DNA from: DASZCR01 sp035942915
GTDB taxonomy: Bacteria; Acidobacteriota; Blastocatellia; Pyrinomonadales; Pyrinomonadaceae
Length of the DNA: 9,439 nt
Direction of reading: 5' to 3'
NCBI GenBank assembly: GCA_035942915.1
Contig: DASZCR010000326.1
Location: forward strand, 1 to 9,439
Below, piece after piece: positions 6,000 to 9,439 of this stretch (positions within the stretch are counted from its first letter, which is position 1; every line of letters starts with the position of its first letter). The translations under genes were made by a program, and so were the position numbers. Below the pieces are notes generated by a model. It did no database searches, was not told the DNA's origin, and saw nothing but the letters and a program-made list of their open reading frames with translations.

Positions 6000-6091
6000 G
6001 CGCTCAACTGACGAAGCGGGCTGACGATTGCCAGTGAGCGCGGCGCTCCGAACTTCGCCGCTTTTGGTCAAAAAGATTCTCTGACGGTGCA

Positions 6092-6106
6092 AATGGTATG
6101 ACCGAT
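6092..6106. promoter_or_regulatory. Operator overlapping the start codon of the GntR gene (autoregulation)
   Basis: AATGGTATGACCGAT differs at only two of 15 positions from ATTGGTATGACCAAT, the reverse complement of the perfect palindrome before the pectate lyase gene. The start codon ATG (6098-6100) is at its centre. A second half-site, TTGGTCA (6064-6070), lies just upstream. FadR-subfamily regulators commonly control their own genes, so this is proposed as an autoregulatory roadblock site. Part of the match is constrained by the ATG itself. Confidence 0.55.
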
Positions 6107-6868
6107 ATTAATAACGACATCTTCAAAACTATCGATGCCGAGCGGCGCGGGACGACTTCGGAGGAGGTCGTCTCCCAACTGCGCGAAATGATTCATCGAG
6201 GCGAATTGCGCCCCGGCGACCGTCTGCCGCCCGAACGCGACCTCGCCAAGATGCTCGGCGTCAGTCGCCCGACCCTGCGCGCAGGCATCCGCTCGCTGGC
6301 GGCCGTCGGCGTGCTCCAATCGCGTCAGGGCGCAGGCACGTTCGTCGTCAAGTCGGACGGGCCGCCCGCGCTCGACAGCAGCCCTCTGCGCCTGATGGCC
6401 TCGCTGCACGGCTTCACTTCGGCCGAGATGTTCGAGGCGCGACAGTCTCTTGAGATGGCTGTCGCTGGTCTGGCCGCAGAGCGTGCGACGGGCGACCAGA
6501 TGGCGACGATGGCTGAGGAGATAACAGGCATGTTCGCCTCGCTCGACGACCCCGAACAGTTCCTCGTCCACGACATGCACTTCCATCAGACAGTCGCCGC
6601 AGCCTCAGGCAATCGCATCCTCACCTCTCTGATGAACATGGTAGCGACTATCCTCTTCGATGTGCGCAGCAAGACCGTCAAACGCGCACGCGACCTCAAG
6701 GAGTCGGCCGAGATGCACAGACATATCTACCGCGCCATCCGCGAGCACGACCCGGAAGCCGCGCGTGCAGCCATGCGCGAACACCTCATGCGCGCACAGA
6801 AAGCACAGGAGCAGGAGGCGGCCGAGGAGGCCAACGCGCTTCACAACCCAAACGGCAACGCGCATTAA
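6098..6868 (+). CDS. GntR family regulator, FadR/FCD subfamily (uronate-type)
   Basis: A 256-residue transcription factor. The N-terminal winged helix-turn-helix (about 18-84) has RLPPERDLAKMLGVSRPTLR and the wing QGAGTFV. The C-terminal FCD effector domain (about 108-235) keeps the metal-binding set Asp159 and His163 (HDMHFHQ), His207 (EMHRHI) and His229 (MREHL), and the family run FHQTVAAASGN. The last 20 or so residues form an Ala/Glu-rich, probably unstructured tail. This subfamily binds small carboxylates. Beside KdgK, Eda and an ExuT-like transporter, an uronate or 2-keto-3-deoxygluconate-like effector is the natural guess, comparable to ExuR/UxuR. The gene is transcribed away from the hydrolase gene and towards the aldolase gene. 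A good promoter (5971-5999) lies upstream, and an operator overlaps the start. The ribosome binding site is weak, which fits a low-level regulator. The family is sure; the effector is inferred. Confidence 0.9.
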   Translation: MTDINNDIFKTIDAERRGTTSEEVVSQLREMIHRGELRPGDRLPPERDLAKMLGVSRPTLRAGIRSLAAVGVLQSRQGAGTFVVKSDGPPALDSSPLRLMASLHGFTSAEMFEARQSLEMAVAGLAAERATGDQMATMAEEITGMFASLDDPEQFLVHDMHFHQTVAAASGNRILTSLMNMVATILFDVRSKTVKRARDLKESAEMHRHIYRAIREHDPEAARAAMREHLMRAQKAQEQEAAEEANALHNPNGNAH

Positions 6869-6895
6869 GCTTCCGTCTGCAAGCAATCTCTCGAC

Positions 6896-6910
6896 GACGC
6901 GGAACGCGTC
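6896..6910. terminator. Weak hairpin between convergent GntR and aldolase genes
   Basis: GACGCG (6896-6901) and CGCGTC (6905-6910) form a perfect 6-bp stem around GAA, 27 bases after the regulator stop and 34 bases after the aldolase stop. There is no T-run on either side, so if it terminates the converging transcripts it is not a standard intrinsic terminator. Nothing else stands out in the 76-base gap. Confidence 0.3.
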
Positions 6911-6944
6911 AGTTGTCAAACACCTTCTACGGTCTCAATCCCGT

Positions 6945-7619
6945 CTACATCCGATGCGCGGCAGCGTCGCCGCCGCCCCGTGCGGCGCGCACGGCCTCGA
7001 CGTAGGCGCGCGCAGCCTCCGTCACCTTGCCCGGCTGGCCTGCGCGGATGGCCTTCGTATCGACGAGGTCTGCGCCGACGCCGAGCGCGAGCGCACCCGC
7101 CTCGATGAACTCTGCGGCTGTCGAGAGAGAGACGCCGCCCGTCGGAATCATCTCAATCTGCGGCAGAGGAGCCTTTAGCGACTTGAGATACTTCGCTCCG
7201 CCCAGAGCGCCACAGGGGAAAACCTTGACCACGTCCGCGCCCGCCTGCCACGCCGTCACCACCTCGGTCGGCGTCAGCGCGCCGGGCATGATGGCGACCG
7301 AGTAGCGACGGCACAGTTCTATCGTCGCCGTGTTGAGCGAAGGGCTGACGACGAAGGTCGCTCCGGCGAGGATGCAAGCGCGCGCCGTCTCTGCGTCGAG
7401 CACCGTGCCTGCGCCGACGACGACATCTGCGCCGTAGCGGTCGGCCACCTGCTCGATAACGCGCACGGCGCGCGGCACAGTCATCGTGATTTCGAGGACG
7501 GGGACGCCGCCAGCCTTGATGGCCTCGACCACCTGCATCGCTTCTTCGGCCGAAGACGCGCGCACGACCGGCACGACGCCGACCTCTCGGATGCGGCTTA
7601 AAACTTCCTGCTTATTCAT
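6945..7619 (-). CDS. eda: 2-dehydro-3-deoxy-phosphogluconate (KDPG) aldolase
   Basis: Cytoplasmic class I aldolase that splits KDPG into pyruvate and glyceraldehyde-3-phosphate, the last step of uronate breakdown and of the Entner-Doudoroff path; family members may also act on 4-hydroxy-2-oxoglutarate. The 224 residues form one TIM barrel of usual family length. Key residues are Glu43 in PVLEIT, Lys132 in DVVKVFP (Schiff-base lysine, Lys133 in E. coli Eda) and Thr160 in PTGGV. GAGTVLD, VSPSLN and PGALTPTE are further family marks. The start at 7619 (MNKQEVLSRI) is chosen because GGAG is eight bases upstream and it begins where the family begins; the frame could extend to 7682 but with no better start. 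It follows kdgK after 108 bases in the same direction, the only wide gap in the operon, which holds inverted repeats (7642-7706). Confidence 0.93.
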   Translation of the reverse strand: MNKQEVLSRIREVGVVPVVRASSAEEAMQVVEAIKAGGVPVLEITMTVPRAVRVIEQVADRYGADVVVGAGTVLDAETARACILAGATFVVSPSLNTATIELCRRYSVAIMPGALTPTEVVTAWQAGADVVKVFPCGALGGAKYLKSLKAPLPQIEMIPTGGVSLSTAAEFIEAGALALGVGADLVDTKAIRAGQPGKVTEAARAYVEAVRAARGGGDAAAHRM

Positions 7620-7641
7620 CAAACATTCTCCGAGCGTCTGC

Positions 7642-7706
7642 CAAAGCCTGACTGACAAACGCGCCTTCTCCAACAAACACAAAAGAAGTGTTTGAGACAG
7701 GCTTTG
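7642..7706. repeat. Nested inverted repeats in the kdgK-eda gap
   Basis: An outer pair, CAAAGCCTG (7642-7650) and CAGGCTTTG (7698-7706), is perfectly complementary over nine bases. Inside it, CAAACAC (7674-7680) and GTGTTTG (7688-7694) form a perfect 7-bp pair around a 7-base loop. A further CAAACGC at 7656-7662 nearly repeats the inner arm. In the minus-strand message this lies 22 bases after the kdgK stop and 22 bases before the eda start. No T-run follows, so I read it as an RNA-stability or expression-balancing hairpin, or a protein site, not a plain terminator. Confidence 0.55.
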
Positions 7707-7727
7707 ATGACCGATGGCTGTTCTTTG

Positions 7728-8831
7728 TTATCTGGCGACGCGCGCGCCGCCGCCCTTCATCACGCGTTCGACTTCGGAGAGCGTCGCCATCGTCGTGTCG
7801 CCCGGCGTCGTCATCGCCAGCGCGCCGTGTGCCGCGCCGCACTCGACCGCCCATTGCGCGCCCCTGCCCATCAGGAAGCCGTAGATGAGACCGGAGGCGA
7901 ACGAGTCGCCGCCGCCGACGCGGTCGTAGATTTCGAGATTCTCGCGCGTCTGCGATTGATAGAGTTCGCCTGCCTGAAAGCAGACCGCGCCCCAGTCGTT
8001 CACGGTCGCCGTCTTCGCGTTGCGCAGCGTCGTCGCCACCACCTTGAAGTTCGGAAACTCACTCACGGCGCGCTCAATCATCCGGCGAAAGTTGCCCACG
8101 TCGAGCTTCGAATGGTGTTCGTCAAGCCCCTCGACTTCGAGGCCGAGACAGGCTGTGAAGTCCTCTTCGTTGCCAATCATCACATCGACGAAGCGCGCCA
8201 GTTCGCGGTTGACCTCCTGCGCGCGCGCCTTGCCGCCGACGCCCTTCCAGAGAGACTCACGATAGTTGAGGTCGTAGGAGACAATCGTGCCGTGACGCTT
8301 GGCAGCCTCCATCGCCTCGCGCGCGACGGCAGGCGTCGTCTCCGAGAGCGCGGCGAAGATGCCGCCGGTGTGAAACCAGCGTGCGCCCTCGCGGCCGAAG
8401 AGCGCGTCCCAGTCGATGTCGCCGGGACGGAGTTGCGAGACGGCTGTGTGTCCCCGGTCGGAGCAGCCGAGCGCGGCGCGCACGCCGTAGCCGCGCTCCG
8501 TGAAGTTGAGTCCGTTGCGTACCTCGCGGCCGACGCCGTCGTACTTGCGCCACAGGACATGCGATTGGTCAACGCCGCCTTGAAAAATCAAATCTTCGAC
8601 AAGTCGGCCGACCGGGTTATCGGCGAGCGCCGTGACGATGGCCGTGTCGAGACGGAAGCAGCGGCGCAGTCCGCGTGCGACGTTGTACTCGCCGCCTCCT
8701 TCCCAGACCTGGAACGTGCGCGCCGTGTGCACGCGCGCGTCGCCGGGGTCGAGTCTGAGCATCACTTCGCCGAGGCTCACCAAGTCCCAACGGCAACCGT
8801 CCTTCGGTTTCACGTCGAATAACTGTGTCAT
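7728..8831 (-). CDS. kdgK: 2-keto-3-deoxygluconate kinase (PfkB/ribokinase family)
   Basis: Phosphorylates 2-keto-3-deoxygluconate with ATP to KDPG, the substrate of the aldolase encoded next. The 367-residue protein has the PfkB fold: GEVMLRLDPG near the N-terminus (18-30), the glycine-rich substrate motif EGGGEYNVA (44-52), SYDLNYRESLW (185-195), and DRVGGGDSFASG (303-314), where Asp309 is the catalytic base. GNEEDF (220-225) is also usual. The D-x-N-x-R run is characteristic of KDG kinases among PfkB proteins. At 367 residues it is somewhat longer than the usual ~310, with apparent insertions at about 95-150 and 230-250. The start at 8831 has GGAG three bases upstream, and the gene begins nine bases after the MFS stop, so tight co-transcription is likely. 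Substrate assignment rests on motif plus the neighbouring eda and pectinase genes; another aldonic or sugar acid is the main alternative. Confidence 0.85.
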   Translation of the reverse strand: MTQLFDVKPKDGCRWDLVSLGEVMLRLDPGDARVHTARTFQVWEGGGEYNVARGLRRCFRLDTAIVTALADNPVGRLVEDLIFQGGVDQSHVLWRKYDGVGREVRNGLNFTERGYGVRAALGCSDRGHTAVSQLRPGDIDWDALFGREGARWFHTGGIFAALSETTPAVAREAMEAAKRHGTIVSYDLNYRESLWKGVGGKARAQEVNRELARFVDVMIGNEEDFTACLGLEVEGLDEHHSKLDVGNFRRMIERAVSEFPNFKVVATTLRNAKTATVNDWGAVCFQAGELYQSQTRENLEIYDRVGGGDSFASGLIYGFLMGRGAQWAVECGAAHGALAMTTPGDTTMATLSEVERVMKGGGARVAR

Positions 8832-8840
8832 AGTCTCCGC

Positions 8841-9439
8841 CTATCTCGCATGGCTCTCCACGTCGGCCGGTTCGAGGCGCGGCGCGAGCAGGTGTATGAC
8901 GAGCAGCGCGACGAGATAAGCCGAACCGGCGATGATGAAGATGGGCAGGTACGAGCCTGTGTACTGAAGGATGAGGCCGACCGTGGTGGCGATGAGCATA
9001 CCGCCGATAGAGCCTGCCATGCCGCCGATGCCGACGACCGAACCGACCGCGCGACGCGGAAACATGTCCGATGCGGTCGTGAAGATGTTGGCGCTCCAAC
9101 CCTGATGCGCCGCCGCCGCCAGACTGATGAGCGCGACCGCCACCCACAGGTTCGAGGCGTTCGCAGCGAACATGATAGGCACGACCGACACGGCGCAGAG
9201 CAACATCGCCGTCTTACGCGCTTTGTTCACCGTCCACCCGCGCTTGATGAGCGAAGACGAGAGCCAGCCGCCGCCGATTGAACCCACGTCGGCCGCAACG
9301 TAGATAACGACGAGCGGGAGACCGATTTGCGTGATGTTCAGTCCGTAGTTCGTGTTGAGAAACTTCGGCAGCCAGAAGAGGTAAACCCACCAGATGGGGT
9401 CTGTCAGGAACTTGCCGATGGCGAAAGCCCACGTCTGCC
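8841..9439 (-). CDS. MFS transporter, ExuT/ACS-type hexuronate permease, C-terminal half (5' end outside window)
   Basis: Proton-linked inner-membrane transporter for sugar acids. Only the last 198 or so residues are here; the reading frame stays open to the right edge, whereas family members are about 420-430 residues. The first visible residues, QTWAFAIGKFLTDPIWWVYL, match the start of the second six-helix bundle in hexuronate transporters of the anion:cation symporter family. FWLPKFL, ADVGSIGGGWLSS, and several hydrophobic spans (for example AMLLCAVSVVPIMFA and YLPIFIIAGSAYLVALLVIH) follow. About six membrane helices fit in the part seen. The TAG stop at 8841-8843 is nine bases from the kdgK start, so transporter, kinase and aldolase probably form one operon whose promoter lies outside the window. 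Galacturonate or glucuronate is the likely substrate, from family and neighbours; other aldonates are possible. Confidence 0.88.
   Translation of the reverse strand, partial: QTWAFAIGKFLTDPIWWVYLFWLPKFLNTNYGLNITQIGLPLVVIYVAADVGSIGGGWLSSSLIKRGWTVNKARKTAMLLCAVSVVPIMFAANASNLWVAVALISLAAAAHQGWSANIFTTASDMFPRRAVGSVVGIGGMAGSIGGMLIATTVGLILQYTGSYLPIFIIAGSAYLVALLVIHLLAPRLEPADVESHAR

Noticed and set aside
5802..6092. 97-residue N-terminal extension of the hydrolase frame
   Set aside because: It would bury the signal peptide and cover the divergent promoter region. The start at 5801 has a near-ideal AGGAGG.
8564..8571. ATTGGTCA inside kdgK, identical to the operator half-site
   Set aside because: It has no matching second half and lies in conserved kinase coding sequence (Val-Asp-Gln-Ser), so it is most likely chance.
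7692..8822. 376-residue open frame on the plus strand opposite kdgK
   Set aside because: It has no recognisable motif, is Arg/Ala/Val-rich as expected for an antisense frame of a GC-rich gene, and lies entirely opposite a clear kinase gene.

Overview
This window is a pectin/polygalacturonate utilisation locus from a moderately GC-rich Gram-negative-type bacterium. Three encoded enzymes carry signal peptides. The gene style (a secreted GH88/GH105 hydrolase fused to a DUF4350-like domain, FadR-type regulators with an LRAGIRSL helix, an ExuT-like MFS transporter) reminds me most of Acidobacteriota, perhaps Blastocatellia. That taxonomic guess is from memory of such families and is not proven here.

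Layout from left to right. (1) 1-968, plus strand: the C-terminal part of an ATP-grasp-type ligase, cut by the left edge and probably unrelated to pectin. (2) 969-1507: a 539-base non-coding stretch. It holds several hairpins, a perfect 15-bp palindrome that looks like a GntR-family (UxuR/ExuR-like) operator, and a long structured leader. (3) 1508-3145, plus strand: a secreted modular PL1 pectate lyase (signal peptide, jelly-roll-like domain, Thr-Pro linker, right-handed beta-helix catalytic domain). (4) 3167-3206: a strong bidirectional terminator. (5) 5801 down to 3224, minus strand: a two-gene unit, first an exported unsaturated (rhamno)galacturonyl hydrolase with a C-terminal DUF4350-like domain, then an exported cupin. 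(6) 5802-6097: a divergent regulatory region. (7) 6098-6868, plus strand: a FadR-subfamily GntR regulator whose start codon lies inside a near-copy of the palindrome in front of the pectate lyase gene. (8) Right edge to 6945, minus strand: a probable operon of ExuT-like MFS transporter (partial), 2-keto-3-deoxygluconate kinase and KDPG aldolase.

Working model (inference). Pectate lyase cuts polygalacturonate outside the cytoplasm into unsaturated oligouronides. The GH88/GH105 enzyme removes the terminal unsaturated uronic acid, and the exported cupin may act on the released unsaturated sugar or a related compound. The MFS protein imports monomeric uronates, and KdgK plus Eda convert 2-keto-3-deoxygluconate through KDPG to pyruvate and glyceraldehyde-3-phosphate. 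The steps joining the unsaturated uronate to 2-keto-3-deoxygluconate (KduI/KduD type) are not in the window. The GntR regulator probably represses itself and the pectate lyase gene, with an uronate-derived metabolite as likely effector.

Most of the window is a recognisable pathway. The parts most worth a second look are the shared palindrome, the pectate lyase leader with mutually exclusive hairpins, the nested inverted repeats before the aldolase gene, and the exported cupin with substituted metal ligands.
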